From Solirubrobacterales bacterium (GTDB lineage: Bacteria > Actinomycetota > Thermoleophilia > Solirubrobacterales > 70-9): a stretch of DNA of 64,000 bases. The notes beneath the pieces were generated by a model. That model was not told the DNA's origin. It did no database searches and worked only from the letters and a program-made list of their open reading frames with translations. Where the stretch lies: assembly GCA_025936755.1 (NCBI GenBank), contig JAICSS010000002.1:81845-145844 (forward strand). The letters are read 5' to 3'. Positions 51,280 through 59,632 of this stretch are shown one piece after another. The position numbers were made by a program, and so were the translations under genes. Numbering within the stretch: position 1 is the stretch's first letter; every line of letters starts with the position of its first letter.

Positions 51280-52763
51280 TGCTCTGGATTTTGGCGCACT
51301 TGCGAGACGACCAGCCCGGTCGCCGCGCAGAGCGAGAAGGCGGCGGCGCCGAGCGCCCAGCCGGCGCTGACGTCGGAGAGGTAGTGGACGCCGAGGTAGA
51401 CGCGCGAGAGGCCGACCAGCGCGGTGAGGACGAAGCCGGCGGCGACCACCGCCGTCGCCCGCGCCATCCCCGGCCGCAGCCGCAGGACGATCGTCACCGC
51501 CAGCCAGAGATAGAAGACCGAGTGGGCGGCGTGGGCGCTGGGGAAGGAGGAGCCGGAGGCGGAGACGAGCGGGTCCGCCGGTCGCGGCCGGTCGACCGAG
51601 CTCTCGAGCCCGGCGAGCCCGAGCTGGACGATCGTCATCCCCCCGAGCAGGACCCAGAGCTCGACCCAGCGCCGGCGCCAGGCGAGCAGCGCCGCGCCGA
51701 CGGCCGCCAGCGCCCAGGTGAAGGCGGCCGAGCCGAGCAAGGAGATCGCCTTGGCGGCGCCGGTGAGGACGCCGGTCTGGATGTGGCCGACGACCTCGGC
51801 GGCGGTTTCGTCCCCCGGCGTCGGCCCCGGGTCGCCGCCGAGGATCACCGTGTAGGCGACCAGCACGAAGAGGGCGACCGCCAGGGTCGCCATCAGCGAG
51901 GTGAATTCGAGCCCGAAGGTGCCGCCCGGAGTCACCCGGTCCCAGAGGAAGCGCAGCTCGCGGCGCCGCGCCAGCTCGACCAGCCAGCGGGTCGCGGCAT
52001 GCTGCTCCATCCGGCGCACCGCCCTCTCCCGGTTCTCCTCGACCCGCAGCCAGCGGACGAGGAAGACCGTGCCGGCGACGACCGCGATCAGCGTCGCCAG
52101 CAGGAAGGCGCCGCGGGCGGCGTAGTGGCCGGCGGTCTCGATGCTGCGCGAGAAGAAGTAGCCGATGAGGATGTGCAGCGAGGCCCAGAGCCCGGTGCCG
52201 AGGATGCTGTAGGGGACGAAGGCGCGGTACCCCATCCCGGAGCTGCCGGCGATGAAGGGGGCGAAGGCGCGGACGAGGCTGATCCAGCGGCCGATGAAGA
52301 TCGTCTTGCCGCCGTGGCGGCCGAAGTAGTCCTCGACTTTCTCGAAGCGCTCGTGGCTGATCCCGAACCGCGGCCCGTGCTTCAAGACGAACTCGCGGCC
52401 GAGCCGGCGGCCGAGGAAGAAGCTGGTGGTGTCGCCGAGCCAGGCCGAGAACCAGGCGATCGCGATCAGCAGGTAGATGTCGATCGCGCCCTGGCCGGCG
52501 ACGGCGCCGCCGAGCAGCATCACCGTCTCCCCCGGCACCACCAAGCCGACGAAGGCACCGGTCTCGGCGAAGGCGAAGACGGCGACGATCAGGTAGGTCC
52601 AGGCGCCGAGCGTCTGCGAGAGGTCCTCGAGCAGCTGCTGCAGGTCGAGGTTGCCGAGCTGGCGGCTGATGAAGAAGTAGATCGCGCCGACGACGAGGAC
52701 GGCGGCGCCGATTTTCAGCCGCTTTCGATTCTCCCCGCCCTCTCCCTCGCCCGACAGCTTCAT
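51276..52763 (-). CDS. DedA-PAP2 fusion protein
   Basis: A 495-residue two-domain membrane protein. Residues about 40-215 form a DedA/SNARE-associated domain (ETGAFVGLVVPGETVMLLGG, GDTTSFFLGRRLGREFVLKHG, FIGRWISLVRAFAPFIAGSSGMGYR), a family that includes undecaprenyl-phosphate and phospholipid flippases. Residues about 290-490 form a PAP2 phosphatase (ESSVDRPRPADPL, SSFPSAHAAHSVFY with Ala in place of Gly, SRVYLGVHYLSDVSAG). One chain could thus dephosphorylate and translocate a lipid carrier. Its ATG overlaps no upstream gene; ispE follows on the other side with ATGA overlap. Confidence 0.9.
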   Translation of the reverse strand: MKLSGEGEGGENRKRLKIGAAVLVVGAIYFFISRQLGNLDLQQLLEDLSQTLGAWTYLIVAVFAFAETGAFVGLVVPGETVMLLGGAVAGQGAIDIYLLIAIAWFSAWLGDTTSFFLGRRLGREFVLKHGPRFGISHERFEKVEDYFGRHGGKTIFIGRWISLVRAFAPFIAGSSGMGYRAFVPYSILGTGLWASLHILIGYFFSRSIETAGHYAARGAFLLATLIAVVAGTVFLVRWLRVEENRERAVRRMEQHAATRWLVELARRRELRFLWDRVTPGGTFGLEFTSLMATLAVALFVLVAYTVILGGDPGPTPGDETAAEVVGHIQTGVLTGAAKAISLLGSAAFTWALAAVGAALLAWRRRWVELWVLLGGMTIVQLGLAGLESSVDRPRPADPLVSASGSSFPSAHAAHSVFYLWLAVTIVLRLRPGMARATAVVAAGFVLTALVGLSRVYLGVHYLSDVSAGWALGAAAFSLCAATGLVVSQVRQNPEQ

Positions 52764-53599
52764 GGCGCCAGTCTCGCGCCTCCGGCGGCGCAGACGATCG
52801 CTTCCCCGGCGTCGAGCGATTCCGCCGCGGCCTCGGCGGCGGCGAGGTCGCCGAAGAGCCCGACGGCGGTCGGGCCCGAGCCGCTGAGGATCGCCTTCGG
52901 CGCGCCCGCCCGCCGCAGCGCCGCCAGCGCCTCGCCGATGTCCGGGCGCAAGGAGAGCGCCGCCGGCTCTAGGTCGTTGACCAGCAGGTCGGGATAGTCG
53001 AGCGGCGAGGCGCCGGCGCCGGCGGCCCGCCGCAGCCGCGCCGCCAGCTCCTCCAGCTCCGCCTCGCTGCGGCCGAGCCCGAGGCGGTCGGCCTCGGCGA
53101 AGACGGCGGCGGTGCTGAGACCGCCCCCGCCCGGCAGCAGGACGACCGCGTGCTCGGCCGGCTCCGGCAGCGGCTCGACGTCCTCGCCGGCGCCGCGGAC
53201 CAGGGCCAGCGCCGGCCGCAGCTGCGAAGGGACATCGGCGCCGAGCTCGGCCGCCAGCGCGGGCAGGTCGGCGACCTCGCCCGCGGCGAGGCGCAGGACC
53301 GCGGCGGCGTCGCCGCTGCCGCCGCCGAGCCCGGCGGCGACCGGCACCCGCTTCTCGATCTCCACCCGCAGCGGCTCGTGCTCCCAGCCGCGCTCGCGCA
53401 GCCCCGCCAGCGCCCGCGCCGCCAGGTTCTCCCCCTCGACGCCGGGACAGGCGATTTCGTCCTGCGCGGCCGGCGAGACCTCGATCAGGTCCGCCAGCGC
53501 CAGCGGCTCGAACAGCGAGCAGAGCTCGTGCAGCCCGTCCTCCCGCGGCTGCCCCAGATACAGGCAGAGGTTCAGCTTCGCCGGCGCCCGCAGGAGCAT
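52760..53599 (-). CDS. ispE: 4-diphosphocytidyl-2-C-methyl-D-erythritol kinase
   Basis: A 279-residue GHMP kinase of the MEP isoprenoid pathway. Motifs: LLRAPAKLNLCLYLGQPREDGLHEL with active-site Lys, the ATP loop VPVAAGLGGGSGDAAAVLR, and C-terminal AILSGSGPTAVGLF. ATG at 53599 overlaps the rsmA stop (ATGA); the stop overlaps the start of the DedA-PAP2 gene. The rsmA-ispE order is standard in actinobacteria. Confidence 0.94.
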   Translation of the reverse strand: MLLRAPAKLNLCLYLGQPREDGLHELCSLFEPLALADLIEVSPAAQDEIACPGVEGENLAARALAGLRERGWEHEPLRVEIEKRVPVAAGLGGGSGDAAAVLRLAAGEVADLPALAAELGADVPSQLRPALALVRGAGEDVEPLPEPAEHAVVLLPGGGGLSTAAVFAEADRLGLGRSEAELEELAARLRRAAGAGASPLDYPDLLVNDLEPAALSLRPDIGEALAALRRAGAPKAILSGSGPTAVGLFGDLAAAEAAAESLDAGEAIVCAAGGARLAP

Positions 53600-54357
53600 C
53601 AGCCGCCCAGCTTCGCGGAGAGGGCGGCGAACTGCTGCGGGGACAGCGCCTCGGCGCGGGCGTCCTCCCGCAGGCCGAGCTCGGCCAGGGCCGCGCGCGC
53701 CGGGGTGAGGCTGCCCGGCGATGCGTGCTCGAGCGAGCGCGCCAGCGACTTGCGGCGGTGGGCGAAGGCGGCGCGGATCAGCTTGCGGGTCTCGGGGTCG
53801 GCGCCCGGGCCGGTGCGGCGCAGGCGCAGGATCGCCGAGTCGACCCGCGGCCGCGGCCTGAAGACGGCGGGGTCGACCGCCCGCAGCAGCTCCACCTCGC
53901 AGGCCAGCTGGGCGACCGCGCTCGGCGAGCCGTAGGTGCGGCTGCCCGGCCCCGCCCGCAGCCGGTCGGCGATCTCCCGCTGCACCATCACCGTCCACCG
54001 TTGCAGCGAGGGCAGCTCATCGATCGTGCGCAGGACCAGCGGCGTCGCCACCGAGTAGGGCAGGTTGGCGACCATCGCGGTGGGCGCCGGCTGCAATGAC
54101 GCCAGGTCGAGCTTCATCGCGTCGCCCCAGTGCAGCTCGACGTTCGGCAGCGCCGCGACCGGTGCCAGCGCCTCCTCCAGCCCGCGGTCGATCTCGACCG
54201 TGTGCAGGTGCGCCGCGGCGGCGGCGAGCCGCTCGCTCAACACCCCTTCCCCCGCCCCGACCTCGAGCACGACCTCGTCGGGCCCCAGCTCGGCGTCGCG
54301 GACGATCGCGTCGAGCAGGTTCGGGTCGGCGAGGAAGTTCTGCCCGAGCCGGACCAT
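53599..54357 (-). CDS. rsmA: 16S rRNA dimethyladenosine transferase
   Basis: A 252-residue KsgA. The SAM site is VVLEVGAGEGVLSERLA, with VEIDRGL, GDAMKLDL and the catalytic NLPYSVATPLVL. The start VRLGQNFLADPNLLDAIV is close to the usual N terminus but short; some relatives carry 15-20 more residues. It dimethylates two adenines near the 3' end of 16S rRNA. Confidence 0.94.
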   Translation of the reverse strand: MVRLGQNFLADPNLLDAIVRDAELGPDEVVLEVGAGEGVLSERLAAAAAHLHTVEIDRGLEEALAPVAALPNVELHWGDAMKLDLASLQPAPTAMVANLPYSVATPLVLRTIDELPSLQRWTVMVQREIADRLRAGPGSRTYGSPSAVAQLACEVELLRAVDPAVFRPRPRVDSAILRLRRTGPGADPETRKLIRAAFAHRRKSLARSLEHASPGSLTPARAALAELGLREDARAEALSPQQFAALSAKLGG

Positions 54358-54369
54358 CAGACCATCTCA

Positions 54370-55137
54370 CTACCAGCCGAACAGCGACCGCGCGTTGGCC
54401 TCGACCGTGCGCTCCAGCTCCTCGTAGGAGACGCCGCGGACCTCGGCGATCGCGCGCGCCGTCTCGACCACGAAGGCGGGCTGGTTGCGCTTGCCGCGCA
54501 TCGGCTGCGGCGCCAGGTAGGGAGCGTCGGTCTCGACCAGGATCCGGTCCTCCGGCACCTTGGCGGCGGCGAAGAGCAGCTCCTTGGCGCTGGGATAGGT
54601 GGCGTTGCCGGCGAACGAGCAGTACCAGCCGCGCTCGGCCGCGTCGCCGACCCGCTGCGGCGCCGAGAAGCAGTGCAGGATCACCGGCGCCTCGCCCGCC
54701 TGCGCATCGAGCGTGTCGAAGATCTCGTCGGTGGCGGCGGTCTCGCCCTCGGGGTCGCGGGCGTGGATCACGATCGGCAGGTCGAGCTCGCGGGCGATCT
54801 CGACCTGCGCCGCGAAGGCTCGCCGCTGGTCCTCCGGCGCCGCCGTGTCGCGGTAGAAATCGAGCCCGGTCTCGCCGATCGCCCGCACCTTCCCGTGAGC
54901 GCCGAAGCGGCGGATTTCCCCGGCCGCCGCCTCGTCGAAGCCGGTGGCGTCGTTCGGGTGCCGGCCGACCGAGGCGAAGACCGCCCCGTGCCGCTCCGCG
55001 CTCGCCACCGCGGCCGGGTTCGAGTCCGCCCCCATCCCGATCGTCAGCATCCGCTCGACCCCGGCGTCCAGCGCTGCGGCGACGAGCTCTTCCTCGCTGC
55101 CGTCGCACAGCATCAGGTGGGTGTGGGAGTCGATCAT
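54370..55137 (-). CDS. tatD: TatD-family metal-dependent hydrolase
   Basis: A 255-residue TIM-barrel hydrolase. Metal ligands: IDSHTHL at the N terminus, GETGLDFYRD, VIHARD, HCFSA and VETDAPYLAPQPMRGKRNQP. TatD proteins act as 3'-5' DNases or D-aminoacyl-tRNA-type hydrolases. It lies 12 bp before rsmA in the tatD-rsmA-ispE run. Its start codon overlaps the likely 5' end of the divergent phosphoesterase gene. Confidence 0.92.
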   Translation of the reverse strand: MIDSHTHLMLCDGSEEELVAAALDAGVERMLTIGMGADSNPAAVASAERHGAVFASVGRHPNDATGFDEAAAGEIRRFGAHGKVRAIGETGLDFYRDTAAPEDQRRAFAAQVEIARELDLPIVIHARDPEGETAATDEIFDTLDAQAGEAPVILHCFSAPQRVGDAAERGWYCSFAGNATYPSAKELLFAAAKVPEDRILVETDAPYLAPQPMRGKRNQPAFVVETARAIAEVRGVSYEELERTVEANARSLFGW

Positions 55138-56070
55138 CGGAACGAGTCAGCCTATCCTCGGACGATCGCCGCCCGCCTCCGCTTCGTCCTCCTCTGGATC
55201 GCGTTCCTCGCGATCGCCGCGCCTGCCGCGACGGCGGCAACGGGACCCCGCCTCGACTCAGCCCACGCGCTCCGCTCCTCCCACCTCGTCCTGATCGTGC
55301 TCGAGAACCGCGAGTACGAAGAAGTGGTCGGCAATCCCGAAGCCCCCTACTTCAACCACCTGATCCAGCGGGGGGCGATCGCGACCGGCTTCTACGGGGT
55401 CACCCATCCCTCGCTCCCCAACTACCTCGCCCTCTTCGCCGGCGACACCTTCGGGATCACCGAAGACTGCACCGACTGCGTCGTCTACGGGCCCAACCTG
55501 GCGACGCAGCTCTCGCGCGCCGGCGTCTCCTGGCGCGCCTACATGGAGGGCATGCCGACCCCGTGCTTCACCGAAGCTCGCTCGGGCCGCTACGCGAAAC
55601 GCCACAACCCCTTCGCTTACTTCCCTTCCGTCATGGCGCTGCCGCAGCGGTGCAACCGAGTGGTGCCGGAGACGCAGCTGGTCTCCGATCTGGAACGGAA
55701 CCGCCTGCCGCGGTTCGCCTGGCTCACCCCCGACCTCTGCCACGACGGTCACGACTGCCGCTTCGGCGCGGTCGACTACCACCTCTACACGCTGGTCCCG
55801 CAGATCATCCGCCAGCTCGGCCCCCATGGCCTCCTGATCGTCACCTTCGACGAGGGCCTCAGCGACGCCGGCTGCTGCGGCTCCCCGGGCGGGGGCCGGA
55901 TCCCGACGGTCCTCGTCGGTCCGGAGGTCCCGCGCGGGGTGGAGATCGACCGGCCCGCGGACCACTACTCGCTGCTGGCGAGCATCGAGGACCACTTCGG
56001 CCTGCCGCGGCTGCGGATGGCGGCCTTCGCGGAACCGCTGGCGCCGGACCTGTTCGAGCCGACGGAATAG
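55123..56070 (+). CDS. secreted phosphoesterase (acid phosphatase / phospholipase C-like)
   Basis: About 315 residues. A signal peptide (LRFVLLWIAFLAIAAPAATA) precedes a phosphoesterase-family domain: HLVLIVLENREYEEVVGN with the metal Glu/Asn, THPSLPNYLALFAGDTFG with the nucleophile region, and LLIVTFDEGLSDAGCC. Several Cys pairs suggest disulfides. The start is uncertain: between the TatD start codon and the signal peptide there is no ATG, GTG or TTG; GTG at 55123 (or 55117) adds an acidic lead and overlaps tatD by 15 bp. A noncanonical or leaderless start near 55162 is possible. Confidence 0.82.
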   Translation: MGVDHRNESAYPRTIAARLRFVLLWIAFLAIAAPAATAATGPRLDSAHALRSSHLVLIVLENREYEEVVGNPEAPYFNHLIQRGAIATGFYGVTHPSLPNYLALFAGDTFGITEDCTDCVVYGPNLATQLSRAGVSWRAYMEGMPTPCFTEARSGRYAKRHNPFAYFPSVMALPQRCNRVVPETQLVSDLERNRLPRFAWLTPDLCHDGHDCRFGAVDYHLYTLVPQIIRQLGPHGLLIVTFDEGLSDAGCCGSPGGGRIPTVLVGPEVPRGVEIDRPADHYSLLASIEDHFGLPRLRMAAFAEPLAPDLFEPTE

Positions 56071-56081
56071 GCTCGGAGCCG

Positions 56082-57239
56082 ATGCCGGACCCCGCCGACT
56101 ACTACCGCGAGATCTACCTGCGCGGGCTCGGCGGCGAGACGCCGGCGATCCCGGTCGCTGTCGCCGACCTCGAGCGCGAGGCGACGGCGGCGATGGACCC
56201 GAAAGCCGCCAACTACGTCGGCGCCGGAGCGGGCTCGGAGGAGACGATGCGGGCCAACACCGAGGCGTTCCGGCGCCACCGGATCGTGCCGCGGATGCTG
56301 CGCGACGTCGCCGGCCGCGACCTCTCGACCACGGTCCTGGGGACGGAGATGCCGGCGCCGCTGCTGCTGGCGCCGATCGGCGTCCAGAAGGTCGTCCACG
56401 ACGAGGGCGAGCTGGCGACCGCTCGCGCCGCCGCCGCGGTGGGGGTGCCGATGATCGCCAGCACCGCGGCCCACTTCTCGCTGGAGGAGATCGCCGAGGC
56501 GGGCGGCGAAGGGCCCCGCTGGTTCCAGCTCTACTGGCCCAACGACCCCGCGCTAACCCGCAGCATGGTCGAGCGCGCCGAGCGGGCCGGCTACGGCGCC
56601 ATCGTCCTCACCGTCGACACCTTCATCCCCGGCTGGAAGCCGCGCGACCTGCAGCAGGCCTGGCTGCCCTTTCTCAACGGCCTCGGCGTCGCCAACTACT
56701 TCCAGGACCCGGTCTTCCGCGCCGCCCTCGAGAAGACGCCGGAGGAGGACGCCGGCGCCGCCACCGGACACTTCCTCGGCGTGCAGGCGAACCCCTCGCT
56801 GAACTGGGAGGACCTCTCGCAGCTGCGCGAGATGACCTCGCTGCCGATCGCGATCAAGGGGATCCAGCACCCCGAGGACGCCCGCGAGGCGGCGCGGCGC
56901 GGCCTCGACGGCGTCGTCGTCTCCAACCACGGCGGCCGCCAGGTCGACGGCGCGATCGCCTCGCTCGACGCCCTGCCGGCGATCGCCGCCGCAGCCGGCG
57001 ACGACCTCGCGATCCTCTTCGACAGCGGCGTCCGGGGCGGCGCCGACGTGCTGAAGGCGCTCGCCCTCGGCGCCGACGCCGTCTGCCTCGGCCGCCCCTA
57101 CGTCTGGGGCCTGGCCCTCGGCGGCCAGGCGGGAGTCGAAGCGGTGCTGAAGATGGTCCTCGCCGAGCTCGACCTGACGATGGCCCTCTGCGGCCTCACC
57201 CGGCCCGAGGAGATCGGGCCGGAGCTGCTGGCCTCCTAG
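56082..57239 (+). CDS. FMN-dependent alpha-hydroxyacid oxidase/monooxygenase
   Basis: A 385-residue TIM-barrel flavoenzyme like lactate 2-monooxygenase, with FMN contacts in LLLAPIGVQKVVH, ASTAAHFSLEEIAEA, QLYWPNDPALT and LTVDTFIPGWKPRDL, the Lys in PIAIKGIQHPEDA, the active His in VVVSNHGGRQVDG, and phosphate binding in LFDSGVRGGADVLKALALGADAVCLGRP. The substrate is probably lactate or a similar hydroxyacid. ATG at 56082 has GGAG 6 bases before it; 11 bp after the phosphoesterase stop, so they may be co-transcribed. Confidence 0.9.
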   Translation: MPDPADYYREIYLRGLGGETPAIPVAVADLEREATAAMDPKAANYVGAGAGSEETMRANTEAFRRHRIVPRMLRDVAGRDLSTTVLGTEMPAPLLLAPIGVQKVVHDEGELATARAAAAVGVPMIASTAAHFSLEEIAEAGGEGPRWFQLYWPNDPALTRSMVERAERAGYGAIVLTVDTFIPGWKPRDLQQAWLPFLNGLGVANYFQDPVFRAALEKTPEEDAGAATGHFLGVQANPSLNWEDLSQLREMTSLPIAIKGIQHPEDAREAARRGLDGVVVSNHGGRQVDGAIASLDALPAIAAAAGDDLAILFDSGVRGGADVLKALALGADAVCLGRPYVWGLALGGQAGVEAVLKMVLAELDLTMALCGLTRPEEIGPELLAS

Positions 57240-57282
57240 CGGTGTTCCTTTTGGACCCAGACGGTCCATAAGGCACACCGCT
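57238..57282. terminator. 45-bp hairpin spanning a convergent gene junction
   Basis: AGCGGTGT (57238-57245) pairs with ACACCGCT (57275-57282), inner TCCTT/AAGG and GGACC/GGTCC pairs surround the loop CAGAC. Both neighbouring stop codons are touched by the arms. No long U-run, but a bidirectional terminator is the simplest reading. Confidence 0.65.
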
Positions 57283-58786
57283 ATTCGATCTTCGGGAAGA
57301 GCGGCGGCACCCGCTCGACCTTCTGGCCGCCTTCGCGGGAACCGAGCTCGGCCAGCGCCCGCCCCTCTTCGCCCAGGGCCGCCAGCAGGGTCTCGCTCGT
57401 CCCCGGCAGGTAGGGGACGAGCAGAAGGGTCACGACCCGCAGTCCCTCGACCAGGTTGTAGAGGACTTCGTCGAGCCGCTCGGGGTCGGCCTCGTCCTTG
57501 GCCAGCACCCACGGCTGGGTTTCCTCGACGAAGCGGTTGAGGCGGCGGACCAGGGCCCAGACGAGATCGAGGGCCTGGGTCAGCTCGGCCCGGTCGAGCA
57601 GGTCGCCGAAGCGGGCGACCGCGCCTTCGAAGTCCTCGGCCAGGGTGGCGTCGACCTGGGCGGCCGGGACGACCCCGTCGCGGTAGCGCTCGACCATCGC
57701 CAGCACCCGGCTGGCGAGGTTGCCGTAGTCGTTGGCGAGCTCGGTCTCGTAGCGCTGCTCGAAGCCGGCGGTGGAGATCGCGCCGTCCTGGCCGAAGCTG
57801 ACCTCGCGGAAGAGGTAGAAGCGCAGCGCGTCGGCGCCGAAGCGGTCGATCACCGCGAAGGGGTCGAGCACGTTGCCGAGGCTCTTCGACATCTTTTTCT
57901 CGCCCATCAGCAGGTAGCCGTGGATGACCATCCGCCGCGGCGGCTCGATCTCGGCGGCGAGGCAGAGCGCCGGCCAGATCACCGCGTGGAACTTGAGGAT
58001 GTCCTTCGCCATCACGTGCAGGTCGGCGGGCCAGTAGCGGTCCGTCAGGTCCTCCCCCTCGCGGGCGAAGCCGAGCGCCGTGACGTAGTTGAGAAGGGCG
58101 TCGAACCAGACGTACATCCGCTGGCCCGGGTCCCAGGGCAGCGGCAGCCCCCACTTCAGGTTGGGACGCGAGAGCGAGACGTCTTCGAGGCCCCCCTTGA
58201 TGAAGGAAAGCGCCTCGTTGCGCCGGAACTCCGGCACGACGAAGTCCGGCCGCTCCTCATAGAGCCCTTCCAGCTGTCCCTGGAAAGCGGAGAGCTGGAA
58301 GAACCAGTTCTCCTCCCGTTCCTTCTGCAACGGGATCTCGTGGATCGGGCAGGTATTGCCCGGCCCCAGCTCCCGCTCGGTTTTGAAGTCGGCGCAGCGG
58401 GGGCAGTACCAGCCTTCGTAGACCCCCTTGGTCACCCAGCCGTTGTCGTAGACCCGCTGCATGATCTCCGCGACCCGCTCCGTATGCCGCGGATCCGAGG
58501 TGCGGATGAAGAAGTCGTTGGTGGCGTCGATGATCGGCATCAACCCCTCGAACTTCGCCGCGTTCGTGTCGGCCAGTTCCTGCGGCGTCACCCCGGCCTT
58601 CTTCGCCGCGTTCTCCACCGGCTCCCCGTGCTCGTCGGTCCCGGTGAGGAAGAAGACATCGTCCCCCCGCTGCCGGTGGTGCCGCGCCAGCACGTCCGCG
58701 GCCATCGTCGAGTACGCGTGACCCAGATGCGGCTCCGCGTTGACGTAGTAGATCGGCGTGGTGACGTAGAAGGTCTCTGAGCTCAT
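57281..58786 (-). CDS. metG: methionyl-tRNA synthetase
   Basis: A 501-residue class I synthetase. HIGH motif AEPHLGHAYSTMAADVLA, the zinc/CP region with WYCPRCADFKTERELGPGNTCPIHE, DILKFHAVIWPAL and KMSKSLGNVLDPF. The C-terminal tRNA-binding extension of longer MetRS is absent, as in many actinobacteria. It ends inside the convergent hairpin at 57238-57282. Confidence 0.97.
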   Translation of the reverse strand: MSSETFYVTTPIYYVNAEPHLGHAYSTMAADVLARHHRQRGDDVFFLTGTDEHGEPVENAAKKAGVTPQELADTNAAKFEGLMPIIDATNDFFIRTSDPRHTERVAEIMQRVYDNGWVTKGVYEGWYCPRCADFKTERELGPGNTCPIHEIPLQKEREENWFFQLSAFQGQLEGLYEERPDFVVPEFRRNEALSFIKGGLEDVSLSRPNLKWGLPLPWDPGQRMYVWFDALLNYVTALGFAREGEDLTDRYWPADLHVMAKDILKFHAVIWPALCLAAEIEPPRRMVIHGYLLMGEKKMSKSLGNVLDPFAVIDRFGADALRFYLFREVSFGQDGAISTAGFEQRYETELANDYGNLASRVLAMVERYRDGVVPAAQVDATLAEDFEGAVARFGDLLDRAELTQALDLVWALVRRLNRFVEETQPWVLAKDEADPERLDEVLYNLVEGLRVVTLLLVPYLPGTSETLLAALGEEGRALAELGSREGGQKVERVPPLFPKIE

Positions 58787-58834
58787 CGGGGACTGCTGAC
58801 GCTAACGGTTCCCCTGATCTGCGAGCCTGCCGCG

Positions 58835-59632
58835 GTGACGCTGCTGGCGGCGAAGATCCTCCTCTCTCCGCTCTGCGTGGTCGCCGTCTCACTCGCCGGT
58901 CGCCGCTGGGGAGTCGCCGTCGCCGGCCTGCTGGGCGGGCTGCCCGTGGTAGCCGGCCCGATCCTGCTGGTGGAGACCATCCTCCACGGTCGCGGCTTTG
59001 GCGCCGACGCCGCCGGCGGCACCCTGCTCGGCCTTGCCGCGCTGACCGCTTTCGTCGTCGTCTATGGCCGGGTCGCGTCGAAGGCCGGGCCGATCGCGAG
59101 CGTCTTCGCCGGCTGGACGGCGTTCCTCGCGAGCGTCGCCCTGCTGTATCTGGTCCGGCCACCGCTGGCGCTCTCGCTGATCCTGGTCGCAGCCTGCTTC
59201 GCGCTCGGCTTGCGTCTGCTGCCGCCCGCTCCCCCGGTCCCGCCGGACCCCGTCTCGCCTCCCTGGTGGGACCTCCCCGCCCGGGCCCTCTCCGCGCTCG
59301 GGCTGGTGCTCGCCCTGACCGCCGTCTCCGGGCTGCTCGGCCCCCACCTCAGCGGCCTCCTGGCCCCGTTCCCGATCATCACCAGCGTCCTTGCCGTCTT
59401 CACCCACGGCCACGGCGGCGTCGGCCAGGCAACCGTCCTCCTGCGCAGCTTCCTCGTCGGCTTCTACGGCTTCGCCGCCTTCTGTTTCGTGCTGGCGGTC
59501 GCCTTGCCCGCGCTGACCGTCGCCGCCGCCTTCGGCCTTGCCACGGCAGCTGCGCTCTCGGTGCAGATCACGATCTTCCGCTTACGTCGAGAGGCCTACC
59601 GCCGCGCCTCGCGCCCCGTCAGCGCTTTGTAG
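58835..59632 (+). CDS. polytopic membrane protein of unknown function
   Basis: A 265-residue protein with about eight to nine helices and a Pro-rich central loop (PPAPPVPPDPVSPPWWDLPA, about 130-150) that splits it into two halves. Each half begins with a similar helix containing PLCVVAVSLAGRRWGVAVAGLLGGLPVVAGP or SALGLVLALTAVSGLLGPHLSGLLAPFP, so an internal duplication is possible. No family is recognised; a transporter is the obvious guess. GTG start at 58835. Its last 37 bp overlap the end of rsmI. Confidence 0.7.
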   Translation: MTLLAAKILLSPLCVVAVSLAGRRWGVAVAGLLGGLPVVAGPILLVETILHGRGFGADAAGGTLLGLAALTAFVVVYGRVASKAGPIASVFAGWTAFLASVALLYLVRPPLALSLILVAACFALGLRLLPPAPPVPPDPVSPPWWDLPARALSALGLVLALTAVSGLLGPHLSGLLAPFPIITSVLAVFTHGHGGVGQATVLLRSFLVGFYGFAAFCFVLAVALPALTVAAAFGLATAAALSVQITIFRLRREAYRRASRPVSAL

